64,000 bases of DNA. It comes from Fusobacterium sp. (lineage in GTDB: Bacteria; Cyanobacteriota; Vampirovibrionia; Gastranaerophilales; Gastranaerophilaceae). The stretch is taken from the NCBI GenBank assembly GCA_023662905.1, contig JAMPIJ010000003.1, forward strand, positions 1 to 64,000. The letters run 5' to 3'. Of the stretch, positions 32,098 through 42,100 are shown piece after piece (the first letter of the stretch is position 1; the number at the start of each line of letters is the position of its first letter). The notes below the pieces were generated by a model. The model was given only the letters and a program-made list of their open reading frames with translations, had not been told where the DNA came from and did no database searches. A program made the position numbers and the translations under genes.

Positions 32098-34176
32098 CTA
32101 CTCGGTACATCCGAAAGCAATAGTAACGTGTTCTCTTGGATTAACTGCGGAGATTTTGTAACCGCGTGGGTCAACAAGGTAAGCAATTTCGTCGCCGGTG
32201 GTTTGGAATAAGCCCATTGTACCTGATAACGCTGTTCTTGTTACGTCAATAGGTGCCTTAACTGTTTCCCAGATACCATCACCAAGGTTTCTAGCTGCAG
32301 CGCCGAATTGGCCTTGGAATACGTGACCTAACATATAACCTGCATCGTTACCGATGTTTTCAGCTGCGTTACCAACGTTAGTTAAGATACCGCCTGCTGT
32401 ACGGCCAACAATACCTACCATTGAACTTGCTAATGTCAACGGTGCTTCTACAAGTCTTGCTACTGGGTTAACTTGTTTTGATTTGTTAACTTGAGCTGTT
32501 AGGATTTGTTTTGGCAAGTTTGCTGTGCATTTGCCGTTTTTGATGCTGGTGAATGATAATTTTAACGCACCCTTATCGCAGCCTGATGGTCTTACGATTT
32601 CAACAACCTGACCGGTTACGACTGAACCGCAAGGGAAGCTTTGACCGTTAATTGTCAAGTCTTCAAGAGTTTTTGCTCTGAAGTATTGGCCTACGTGTGA
32701 AGATTTTGCTGTGATTTGGTCAATCATCTTAACTTTCAATGTAGGGATTTTAACGATTTCTTCTTCTTCAACAAATGCCTTTTTGTCTGGACAAATTGGG
32801 CAAATGTCGTTTGCAGTTTTAGGGTTTGTGTCATAGCCTAATGCTACGCGAACTGTTTGCATCATTGATGCAACGTCAGCACGGGAAGCGTCTTTGTTAG
32901 GCATAATCATGTTTGGATTTGGTGAATCCTTTAATGCGCCGTTTGATAAAGACTTAGCAACAGGGATTCTTGCCCAGCTTGGAACTGAAGCGCCATCCGC
33001 ATATTTGCTTAAGATTTCATCAGCTTTGCATTGGTCGATATCACAAGTCATACCTTTCGCAATTGTAGTTAAAGCTTCTGCTCTTGTTACGTTTTTGCTA
33101 GGTTCGAATGTTCCGTTAGGGTAGCCTTTCATCAAGTTTTCATCAACTGCTTTCGCAATTGCAGGGTTAGCCCAGTTTGATGTAGGTACGTCTTTGAACA
33201 TAGTCGTTCTAGGCATATCGCAGTCAAGGTTGAAGCCTTTAACTAACATAGTTGCAAATTCAGCACGAGAAATGTTCTTGTTAGGCTTGAATAAGCCATC
33301 AGGATAGCCGACAACAACGTCGTTCATTGCAAGCTTGTCGATATCGCAAGCAGCCCAGTATCCGTTTGGAACGTCAGGGAATGCGCATCCGCCTGCATAG
33401 CCTAAGTTTGCAGCCGCACCTGTCACATTATTCATATTCATGCCTGAGAATGCAGCTTTCATGTCGAAAGGGACGAAGTTCTTTTTGATTGCCTCCATTG
33501 AGTTAGAAGTTTGTAAATCAATAGCGCAGTTGTTTCCGTCCATAATTCTTTCGTTTCTAAGAACAGGAATACCGTTGTATCTGTCTGGCGCTTCATTCAA
33601 ACACGGAATTTGTGCAGCCGCGCCTGTAATCATACCGTCAGAAGATACAGTTACACCGTTAACGCCTGAAGAAAGACGGTTAACTGGAGTACCTAATGCT
33701 GTTTCTGTAGAAAGGATTGAGTTTGCCGGTTGACCCACGTAGTTGTTTGCTCCGTAAATAGCGTTGGGATAACCGTAGACTTGTTTCATATCTTGTCTAG
33801 ATGGTTTGCCGGTTTGAGCGCAAGCAGCGCAGGCAGGGCCTGCAGTTGGCGTGCAGCTTAAATCAGCGTCTCCACCACATCCACAATCCTTGTCGTGCTT
33901 TTTTGGATGGCAAGGATCCTCACATGGTGTTGCGCAAGGTGCTGGTGTGTCCTTGCAGTTGCATTCGTCAAAAGATTTTTGGCATTTGTTGCAATTAGTT
34001 CTTGGAACTTCGTTGCAAGGGCAAGCGCCGCCGGTAACAACCGGTAATGGTTCAGCACATGGCGCAATCGGTTGAACGCTCTGTGTGCATGGGCAAGCAG
34101 CCATTGCTTGATTCAAGGAACCCGTTACTATTCCAACGGCAATTGCAGCTGCCACAGTAAGTTTTTTAATAGTCAT
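32098..34176 (-). CDS. Secreted SLH-domain protein with cysteine-rich N-terminus
   Basis: 692 residues. Signal peptide 1-27 (AIAVGIVTGSLNQAMA). Residues 28-120 hold about 17 cysteines in CPC, CNxC and CxCG patterns. Three SLH repeats follow at about 265-310 (FPDVPNGYWAACDIDKLA), 326-372 and 389-440. After that comes a beta-rich part (495-555) and a Gly/Ala-rich amphipathic stretch (575-650). SLH domains bind secondary cell-wall polymers or, in cyanobacteria-like envelopes, peptidoglycan. The gene has a very strong AAGGAGG site and a leader of over 70 bases, so it is probably abundant. Unlike cyanobacterial SLH-OprB porins it lacks an obvious beta-barrel. Role: envelope tether or S-layer-like protein. 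Confidence 0.9.
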   Translation of the reverse strand: MTIKKLTVAAAIAVGIVTGSLNQAMAACPCTQSVQPIAPCAEPLPVVTGGACPCNEVPRTNCNKCQKSFDECNCKDTPAPCATPCEDPCHPKKHDKDCGCGGDADLSCTPTAGPACAACAQTGKPSRQDMKQVYGYPNAIYGANNYVGQPANSILSTETALGTPVNRLSSGVNGVTVSSDGMITGAAAQIPCLNEAPDRYNGIPVLRNERIMDGNNCAIDLQTSNSMEAIKKNFVPFDMKAAFSGMNMNNVTGAAANLGYAGGCAFPDVPNGYWAACDIDKLAMNDVVVGYPDGLFKPNKNISRAEFATMLVKGFNLDCDMPRTTMFKDVPTSNWANPAIAKAVDENLMKGYPNGTFEPSKNVTRAEALTTIAKGMTCDIDQCKADEILSKYADGASVPSWARIPVAKSLSNGALKDSPNPNMIMPNKDASRADVASMMQTVRVALGYDTNPKTANDICPICPDKKAFVEEEEIVKIPTLKVKMIDQITAKSSHVGQYFRAKTLEDLTINGQSFPCGSVVTGQVVEIVRPSGCDKGALKLSFTSIKNGKCTANLPKQILTAQVNKSKQVNPVARLVEAPLTLASSMVGIVGRTAGGILTNVGNAAENIGNDAGYMLGHVFQGQFGAAARNLGDGIWETVKAPIDVTRTALSGTMGLFQTTGDEIAYLVDPRGYKISAVNPREHVTIAFGCTE

Positions 34177-34334
34177 TTTTACCTCCTTGTGTAAGTGTTT
34201 GAACTTTCGGTAAATGGTTAAAAGTTCAAGTCCTTAAAAAACCGATACTAGATTATGTATCGTCATGCACGGGTTTAACATTGCCGAAACTTACTATTCG
34301 GTCGGGCAGTTCGTTTTTTGTGATAGAAATAAAA

Positions 34335-34360
34335 AACGCCTCCCGAATTCGGAAGGCGTT
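34335..34360 (-). terminator. Terminator of the NhaD/ArsB-like gene
   Basis: AACGCCTTCCGAATTCGG type near-palindrome with one mismatch, followed on the minus strand by T6. The rest of 34177-34380 is the leader and promoter region of the SLH gene; a TACATAAT -10-like box lies near 34255-34262 but I see no good -35. Confidence 0.8.
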
Positions 34361-34380
34361 AAAAGGTTTGTTGTTATTGA

Positions 34381-35724
34381 TTAGTGGAGGTATCTTACAA
34401 ATAAGTATATTGAAGATAGCGCCAATGATATGAATGTTACGAGCGCGCCGTATTTCATAAATCTCATAAATGAAATCGGATGGCCTTTTGATGTTGCGGT
34501 TTCAGAAACGATTACGTTAGCCGCAGCACCGATAATTGTAAGGTTTCCGCCGAGGCACGCACCGAGTGACAAAGCCCACCAGAGTGGTGAGTGGCCGCCT
34601 TCATAAATCAAAGCACCAGGGTTTGCAGGGTTGATAAGTTCTGAAATCAACGGTGCCATTGTTGCTGTGTAAGGAATGTTGTCGATGATACCAGATAAAA
34701 TTCCTGAACCCCAGAGGATTAACATTGTTGCGAGGTTAAGGCTGCCGTTTGTAACTTCAATGAGTTTGTTAGCGAGGAAGCTGATTCCGCCGTTAGCCTC
34801 AAAACCGCCGATGATGATGAACAATCCGATAAAGAAGAAAATTGTTAACCATTCAACGTCTTGATAAATTTCTTTTGGTTTTTCAAATAATAATAGGAAT
34901 GAAGCGCCTGCTACTGCGAATACATACGCAGGGATTCCAGTCAAATCGTGAGTTACGAAGCCCAGGATTACGAGTAACAATGTTGTTACTGAACGAATCA
35001 TGCACCATTTGTCACAGATTGTTTTTGAGTTGTCGATGTTTGCAACGTGTTCCATTTTTTCAGGAGTTGCTTTGAGTTGTTTTCTGAACATAAAAGTAAG
35101 AACAGAAATACATACGATGAAAATAATTGCAACGATAGGTGTAAGCTCGTTTACAAAGTCCATGAAGCTTAAACCAGCTTTAGCGCCGATAATGATGTTT
35201 GGCGGGTCACCGATTAATGTTGCTGTACCGCCGATGTTTGACGCTAAAACTTCAGTAATTAAGAACGGAATCGGATCGATATCGAATTCTTTTGCGATAA
35301 CAAAAGTAATAGGCATCATCAAAACAACGGTTGTTACGTTATCCAAAAATGCAGATGCAACTGCTGTGAAAGCTGCAAGTGTGAATAAAACTAATTTCGG
35401 GTGGCCTTTAGTCATTTTCAAAAGTTCCAACGCCATCCATTTGAAGACACCGCTTCTGCTAGCGATGTGAACGAGAATCATCATACCGATGAGCAAGAAA
35501 ATAACTTCAAACTCAATGTAATCAAAAACTCCGTGAACGTATTGACCGATTTCGTGGTCGAAGTGACCGTGGAAAGGCAATAGTCCGAGTAATAAAGTCA
35601 GGGAAGCGCCGACGAGAGCGACAACGGATTTTTGAATTTTTTCAGATGCGATGAAAACATACGCGATAATCAAAATTAATCCGGAGATAACCATTCCGTG
35701 ACTAGAAATAAATTCTTGTAACAT
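34381..35724 (-). CDS. NhaD/ArsB-type ion transporter
   Basis: 447 residues from MLQEFISSHG (35724), chosen for GGAGAG 7 bases upstream. About 11-12 membrane helices. Signatures of the ion transporter superfamily: FLDNVTTVVLMMPITF, IGGTATLIGDPPNIIIG and the matching second-half GIIDNIPYTATM and GACLGGNLTIIGAAANV. These are the two inverted halves of NhaD sodium/proton antiporters and ArsB. NhaD-like sodium export is more likely, as no ars genes are present. Not linked in operon with neighbours. Confidence 0.9.
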   Translation of the reverse strand: MLQEFISSHGMVISGLILIIAYVFIASEKIQKSVVALVGASLTLLLGLLPFHGHFDHEIGQYVHGVFDYIEFEVIFLLIGMMILVHIASRSGVFKWMALELLKMTKGHPKLVLFTLAAFTAVASAFLDNVTTVVLMMPITFVIAKEFDIDPIPFLITEVLASNIGGTATLIGDPPNIIIGAKAGLSFMDFVNELTPIVAIIFIVCISVLTFMFRKQLKATPEKMEHVANIDNSKTICDKWCMIRSVTTLLLVILGFVTHDLTGIPAYVFAVAGASFLLLFEKPKEIYQDVEWLTIFFFIGLFIIIGGFEANGGISFLANKLIEVTNGSLNLATMLILWGSGILSGIIDNIPYTATMAPLISELINPANPGALIYEGGHSPLWWALSLGACLGGNLTIIGAAANVIVSETATSKGHPISFMRFMKYGALVTFISLALSSIYLFVRYLH

Positions 35725-35907
35725 AAAATCTCTCCATTTTTTACATTTCATTTTTATTTATAACACAAACAAAACTTTGGAATAAATTAAGTTATGTTAA
35801 TTTTTCGCTATTTTAGGGTTGCGGGGGTATGAAAAAAGTTTTATACTACAAATGTAGTGAGTAAAAGGGTGTAAGTATAAAGGACTGCGTTCCATTCATA
35901 TAGAGTA

Positions 35908-35935
35908 TTGAATTGTGTGATTATTTTTATACAAT
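35908..35935 (+). promoter_or_regulatory. Possible promoter of the GGDEF/HD-GYP gene
   Basis: TTGAAT (35908-35913), 16-base spacer, TACAAT (35930-35935). It lies in a 296-base gap (35725-36020) where I see nothing else beyond short A/T-rich dyads near 35955-35985. Confidence 0.5.
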
Positions 35936-36020
35936 AGTTTTAAGGAATGTTAATTTCTTGTAAGATTTTAGCAAGAAAATTTCTTGAACTGTTTTAAAGG
36001 TAAAGTGTGGCAGGTGGAAT

Positions 36021-37949
36021 TTGACTAAAGAAATAGTGGAAACTACTAAAAAACTGGATAAGGCCAAGAAACCTGTTGAAAAACAGGCTACAAATCCGAT
36101 TTCAGGAACTTCTCGTAAGGCTCCGGCTGTAAGAGTTTCTGCTAAGTCTAAGGCTGTTGAAAAAGCTGCGGCAAAAGATTCGTCAAATCTTGTTGCAACG
36201 ATTAATAATTTTAACGCTAATAAGTCACACAATAGACTTTATAGTGGTTATGCAAACAATCCAATTACGTCACACGGGGTTATACACGGTAATGAAATCG
36301 CGAATGCGGTTTGTCAGGCATTGAAAAATAGAAGCGAAGCGTCTGAGTTGTTTGTGGCTATTCACAACGCGCTTTCTGAAAAGTTGAACTGCGTTTATAC
36401 TGGTTTCGGGCTTTTCCACGAAACCTCAAAATGTATTGATTTTAAACTGTTTTCGAAAGTTGGCGGAACTTATTCGTCTAAAATTTTCCAGTCTGATTCG
36501 GAAAATCCAGTTATGGAATGTTTTACCACACAAAAACCTGTTATTTTAAAAGATAACAAATTCCTCAATATTCCATATCTCAAAAATTCCGAAACCATAA
36601 TTCTTCCGCTTATGTCGATCGACAAGTGCCTTGGCATAATGCTTTTAGGCAGAAGTGATTTAGAACAGAATTTGGAACTGATAAGCTTTATCGCGAACTA
36701 TTGCGGCCTGTTTATTCATAACTTTGAACTTCTTGAACAGGCGAATAAGTATGCAAACACTGATACTTTAACGGGGCTTTATACGCACCGTGGATTTCAG
36801 GAAATTCTTTCTGCCGAACTTGATAAGGCGAAAACGGCAAAAACTCCACTTTCGATTATCATGTTTGACGTTAATAATATTTCTAAGATTAACCGTGAAC
36901 TCGGACACGCGAAAGGCGATGAGGTTATCAAACTTCTTGCTGAAAAAATTAAACAAAGCGCGAGAAATTCCGATATTGCAGGCCGTTACGGCGGCGACGA
37001 GATCGCGTTGATTTTGCCGAATACCAATACTTCTGAAGCAAAATATCTGGCTGAGTATATTACTTATTGCCTTTCTTGCTGTTTTATCGACGATGTTGGG
37101 CCGGTTAAGGTTTCTGTCGGGGTTTCAAGCTACCCTGAATGCTCTGAAAATCAGGAAAAACTCTTGATTCTGGCTGAACAAGCGATGATTATTTCGCAGG
37201 CTAAGGGTTATAAAGAAGGTATGTCAGCGATTATCAGTTCTTCAGATTTCAATTTCTGGGACGATGAGGCGCTAAACTCATTTGCACAGGTTCTTTCAAA
37301 ACGTCACTCTCAACTTGGTATTAATTACGAAGAAGAACTTGTTCAGAAATTCAATACTTCTGAAGTTAAATCGCAAAATCACTTAATCGAAATGGTTACA
37401 TCATTGACCGGCGCGATTGATGCAAAAGACCCTTACACAAAAGGTCACTCAACTTCTGTTTCAAGATATTCAGAAGCGCTTGCGCGTGCGATAAATCTTC
37501 CGGAAGATGAAGTTCAAAGAATAGCGCTTGGCGCACAGCTTCACGATGTTGGTAAAATCGGTATTCCGGAAAATGTTTTGAGAAAAACCGATAAACTTTC
37601 AGATGAAGAATGGGAAATCATGAAACAACACCCGACTATTGGTGCTGAAAAAGTTCTTGCGCCAAACCCCGGGTTAAGAGATTTGATTCCGATGGTTAAA
37701 TATCACCACGAAAAATATGACGGAACGGGTTATCCGATGGGCTTGAAAGGTAACGAAATTCCGTTGGAAGCAAGAATTATATCAGTAGCGGATGCGTATC
37801 ACGCATTAGTCAGCGACAGACCGTATCGTAAAGGTATGCCGCTTGAAAAAGCCTGCGCAATTTTGAAAGACGGCGCCGGCAAACATTGGGATGCGGATTT
37901 AGTTCGTCATTTTATCGCAATCGCTCCATCTCTTTCTACCAGCGTGTAG
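36021..37949 (+). CDS. GAF-GGDEF-HD-GYP cyclic-di-GMP protein
   Basis: 642 residues with a TTG start (36021) supported by AGGTGG 3-8 bases upstream; no ATG lies nearby in frame. Residues 1-60 are Lys/Ala-rich. A GAF-like sensor lies at about 100-235. GGDEF domain: DTLTGLYTHRGF (248-259), motif RYGGDEIALI (GGDEI at 324-328), so the catalytic Gly-Gly-Asp-Glu is kept. HD-GYP domain: HSTSVSRYSEALA, HDVGKIGIP (508-516), HHEKYDGTGYP (562-572), all metal ligands present. It could both make and break cyclic-di-GMP. No membrane segment. Monocistronic. Confidence 0.94.
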   Translation: MTKEIVETTKKLDKAKKPVEKQATNPISGTSRKAPAVRVSAKSKAVEKAAAKDSSNLVATINNFNANKSHNRLYSGYANNPITSHGVIHGNEIANAVCQALKNRSEASELFVAIHNALSEKLNCVYTGFGLFHETSKCIDFKLFSKVGGTYSSKIFQSDSENPVMECFTTQKPVILKDNKFLNIPYLKNSETIILPLMSIDKCLGIMLLGRSDLEQNLELISFIANYCGLFIHNFELLEQANKYANTDTLTGLYTHRGFQEILSAELDKAKTAKTPLSIIMFDVNNISKINRELGHAKGDEVIKLLAEKIKQSARNSDIAGRYGGDEIALILPNTNTSEAKYLAEYITYCLSCCFIDDVGPVKVSVGVSSYPECSENQEKLLILAEQAMIISQAKGYKEGMSAIISSSDFNFWDDEALNSFAQVLSKRHSQLGINYEEELVQKFNTSEVKSQNHLIEMVTSLTGAIDAKDPYTKGHSTSVSRYSEALARAINLPEDEVQRIALGAQLHDVGKIGIPENVLRKTDKLSDEEWEIMKQHPTIGAEKVLAPNPGLRDLIPMVKYHHEKYDGTGYPMGLKGNEIPLEARIISVADAYHALVSDRPYRKGMPLEKACAILKDGAGKHWDADLVRHFIAIAPSLSTSV

Positions 37950-38025
37950 TTTTACTATGTAAATTAGGTTTGTAAACTTTTGTAAAGATGGGTTGTAAAA
38001 TGCCTGAAACCCTGTCATAATCCCT

Positions 38026-38050
38026 GATAGGATAGGATAGGATAGGATAG
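38026..38050 (+). repeat. Five tandem copies of GATAG
   Basis: Perfect pentanucleotide array, followed by one more G, 77 bases before the start of the next gene and about 40 bases before an AT-rich TATATAAAA box (38091-38099). Such arrays can change length by slippage and alter promoter spacing. Confidence 0.85.
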
Positions 38051-38127
38051 GCGGGGCAGTGTGCAAAAAACTTTTTCACTATGTTTTCATGTATATAAAA
38101 GGCATGAATCCATAGAAAGGAAAAGGT

Positions 38128-39138
38128 ATGTGTGCGAGATTAGATGTGTTATCAACTGCAAGAGCATTTGCAACTGATTATGTTAGACAGAATCCTAAGG
38201 CGACAGAAGATCAAGTTGTCGTTGCAACCAGTGAACATATTGATGATTTAAGAAAAAATGGCGATAAATTTAGTGCAAGAGGCAGGTCGAAAGTCCAGTC
38301 GACAGTACGCGAAGTTTATACCGCGGAACAGGCAAGGGCAAATTTTGCCCCCGTGGCTCCTGAGGCCGCTCAGCGTGCGGCCAAGAAATTTAATGCTAAC
38401 GCAGCGGTTAATCACTATGAACAAATTTTAGGTATGGGGGATGGTGCGCGTAAAAAATGGCATAATAAAAATATGACCGACGCAAAAGCAGCATTTGCAT
38501 CAGAAGATTATTTGGAAGTTTTAAAACGTAATAATCCGGCAGAGTATGAAAAAGAAGTTGCGCGCTTGAAAGCCGAAAATGAAACAGTGTCCAATAATGC
38601 GGGCAAAAAAGAAGCCAACGCTGAATATCAAAGTTCTAAGAAGAAAAAAGCTGCAAAGAAAGCGGGCGAAGCTGCTTCACAAGCTGAACATAGAAAAGAG
38701 CGTGTACGTAATTCAAAACCTGCGCGCGAAGCGCGTTATATGACAGAAAACGGTTTGATGAAAACCGAAGGACGAAAACTTTATCGTGCGCTTGCTAATC
38801 ATGAAATTGTAGCCGACGCGCCTTTTGAGTGGAACAATGCGGAAGCTTCTGCCCGTGTGTTTGAAGAACATGGACTAACAGATTTGGAAAAGAAACTATT
38901 GAAAGAGGAAAAAACAGCAGCATCAGCCAGTGCTAAAAAAGCGGTTGAAACCGCCGCAGAAACCGCAAGTAATGCTGCAAAACCCGTAGAAAAAGCTGTA
39001 GAACAAGCGACAAAATCTTCAAAGGGTAAGTGGGGCTGGATTGCTGGCGGTGTTGGGCTTGTAGCGGCCGCAATTGGCGGAAAAAGTTATATGGATAATA
39101 AAAAGGCTCAAGAACAACAATTAAATCTTTCTGCATAA
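38128..39138 (+). CDS. Charged coiled-coil protein with C-terminal membrane segment
   Basis: 336 residues; AGGAAAAGG ribosome site. Dominated by Ala, Lys, Glu and Arg. Long helical or disordered stretches (for example 150-195, AKKKAAKKAG-like) and a KKAVETAAETASNAAKPVEK low-complexity region precede a C-terminal hydrophobic helix GWIAGGVGLVAAAIGG (about 308-323). The tail is short and polar. This looks like a tail-anchored inner-membrane protein. No family recognised. A pentanucleotide repeat lies upstream and a strong terminator downstream. Confidence 0.75.
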   Translation: MCARLDVLSTARAFATDYVRQNPKATEDQVVVATSEHIDDLRKNGDKFSARGRSKVQSTVREVYTAEQARANFAPVAPEAAQRAAKKFNANAAVNHYEQILGMGDGARKKWHNKNMTDAKAAFASEDYLEVLKRNNPAEYEKEVARLKAENETVSNNAGKKEANAEYQSSKKKKAAKKAGEAASQAEHRKERVRNSKPAREARYMTENGLMKTEGRKLYRALANHEIVADAPFEWNNAEASARVFEEHGLTDLEKKLLKEEKTAASASAKKAVETAAETASNAAKPVEKAVEQATKSSKGKWGWIAGGVGLVAAAIGGKSYMDNKKAQEQQLNLSA

Positions 39139-39144
39139 GTAAAA

Positions 39145-39176
39145 TGGCGGCGAGTGAAACTCGCCGCCTTCTTTTA
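39145..39176 (+). terminator. Terminator shared by convergent genes
   Basis: GGCGGCGAGT / ACTCGCCGCC stem (39146-39155 with 39159-39168) with a GAA loop, then TTCTTTT. Confidence 0.9.
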
Positions 39177-42100
39177 GTTTAATACTCTATTAAGACATGC
39201 GTCTTTTGAATACTGCCATTCGCGGTAGGTTATGCGTTTTACCGTGAACCCACAGCGTTCCAAAATCGCCTGTTTTTTCATATTGCTGATTCTGGATTTA
39301 ACGTTATCCTCAACGCCGTCAACTTCTATGATTAATTTATTATCCACGACTAAGTCAGCGCTTAAGCTTGCGATTTCAACGCCGGCTTGGACGTTGTGGT
39401 CAAGTTTGCGAATTTCTGCCGCAATCTCTTTTTCAAGCGCGTTTTTGTAGATGTTTTCGTCGAAATCTTCAGAGTTCGCAAGTTTTAACCTGTCTTGATA
39501 CTGCTGCATAAATGAAATGTAGCTTCTGAAATGTCCGTCAGGAAGCCCCGCTGGGTCGCGCGAAACAAAGTTGATAACCTTATTTTTCCCTCTCGTAATC
39601 GCAACGTTAAAGAGGTTTGCTTTTTGTAAGAAAATCAAACTTTGAGGAAAACTGTTATCCGCAAATGCCCACGAAATAAGCATTATGTCGCGCTCATCCC
39701 CTTGGAATGTGTGTGCGGTACCGATTTCAATCTGGTGTTTTGCTATCATGTGGTCGGAAAGCACCTTGGAAACCGCAACTTTTAACGCTTCTACCTGCGC
39801 GCGGAACGGCGAAATTAAGCCGATGGTGACAGGTTTGTCAGGGTTATTGCGTTCGTCTTCTACAACGATATCGTAAAGTCGTTTTATAACTGCTTCGACT
39901 TCCGGCAGGTTGCGTGTCGCGTCCATATCAACTTTTCCGTCCGGAACCTGAACGAGTTCAAGAACAGGCATTTTGTCAAAATCTTTGCGCATAATGCGGA
40001 TTTTGCTGTTGTAAAATTCGCGGTTTGAAAAATCGATAATCGGCGGCAGGCATCGGAAATGTTCGTCGAGCATTACGGAATTCATTGAGTAGTAATCCGC
40101 AAGGTCGAACATTGAATTTGTTCTGAAACGCCAGATAAGCTGGTATTTTTCCGGGATTCCGTACTGGCTGAGGAACGATTGTTCTTTTGCTTTTTCAAGG
40201 AACGAAAGATGTGGAAGCTGTTTGTCGTCACCCACGATTACGGCGCGTTTTGCGCGGAAAAGTATAGGGAAACAGCTTGCGATGTCGCATTGAGAAGCCT
40301 CATCAATGATTGCAACATCAAACATCCCCGGTTTTAGCGGCAATGAATCTGAAACCGCGTAAGTCGTAACGCACCAGCAAGGGAACGCGTCCATTAGCGG
40401 TCTGAAATCTTCTTCCGCCAGAATTGTGTCTTGAATTCGTTTTCTGTTTGCGGTAAGCGCTTTTGCGTGAATTTTCAAACGACGTTTTTTGTTTTCGTCA
40501 AAAAGAAGCGATTTCAAAGATTCTCGGCGCGCGTTTTTCAAGATATTTATCGCAAGCGTTTTCTGTTCCGCTTTTTTCTTCTTGATGTGTGCGGTCAACT
40601 GGTGAAGATTTCCGGTCTTTTGGATTTCTGACTCGATTTTTCGGAGTTGGTTAAGCAGGGTTTCAAAATCCAATTCTTCATTAAGTCGCGCTAAGTTCTC
40701 AAGCGTAACGTCGAAATTTCTCATCTTTAATGTCTTTTTAAGCTTCATTTCGCTGAAAAAGTTTAGAATTTTAGCGATAATGCCCATTTTCTCAAGGTTT
40801 TTCTCTAAAGTTTTGGAGATGAGTTTGAGGGTTTCTATGTCGAGTTTTTTGAGCGAACTTTTGATAAATTGCATTTCCCCGACAATTTCTTCCTGTTCTT
40901 CAACGACTAGATTTTGGTCGTGCCATTCGCGCTCTAACTTGATGATTTTTTCGCATTTGCCTTCGATTTCTTTGATGTAATCGAGGTGATCTTTCATATC
41001 ATCTACGGTCGCAAAAATGCTGTCCTCCAAATCCTCATCAAGGATTGAGTCGTCAGAAAGCAGGTTGTTCAACTCATCGCTTAACTGGCGTTGATAGTTT
41101 AGACGGCCTGCGCGAAGCGCCATATATTTTGCGCCAAGTCCGTTCAGACGGTCTGCCACAACGTCAACGGCTTTGTCCATACGGGAAGCCACAAGGACAG
41201 TCTTGCCGTTTGCAACAAGGTGCGAAACAAGGTTTACGATTGTCTGCGATTTACCTGTCCCAGGAGGGCCTTGAACCGCAACAAACTTGCTGTTGTCTAT
41301 GCTTTTTATAACCATTTCTTGCGAATCGCTCAAAGACAAAGGTGTTACAGGATAGAAGTCCGTGATGTTTTTGATATCTTGAAGCGGAACGGATTTTTCT
41401 TTTGACTGCGCGTATTCCTCGTTGATAATACTCAGGGCTGTTTCGCGGTAAATGCCGCTCGGTTTTTCAGCGATTTGTGTTAATTCGTGCAAAACCCCTG
41501 CGGTTACTGACGGACGTTTTGTCAAAATTATTGCGCTTTGATACGTCACAGAAACTTTATCAACTTTCACCGCTGCTTTTTGATTATTTTCTTCCTCTTC
41601 AACGACGGCTTCAACGTTTTCGGCGGTGATTTTTTCATCCGCGTAAAATTCTTTTGCGGCTTTTGTGATGTTATCTTCTTCCACATAATCCGCTTTGTTA
41701 GAAGTGATTTCGATATCAGGAATAAGTGATTTTAATGTTGTTAGGAAGATGTCGAGTTTTTCCTGTGTGATAGGAAGATCTGGAACCTCATTCAAAATCC
41801 CCTCTAAAAGGATATCGACTTCATCCTCATCGTCGTTTTTGCGCATTAACGCGGCCAGCGCGCCGGTGTTGAGTGAAAGAACTTCGTCCATCGGAAAACA
41901 GTTAATGTTCACACCGTTGCGCTCTAAGCGGCAAGGCATATAAAGAAGCGGAGTCAGAAACTCGTTTTTCTTGCCAGATTTAGCGTTTCTTCCGACTAGA
42001 AACAGGTAGCCGTAGATAAGATATTTGTCGCGCGAACCGTGTTCTGATTGAAGCATAAGTTCAGTAAGCTTCGGGTCAGCGCCATCGAGCGGGATGTATT

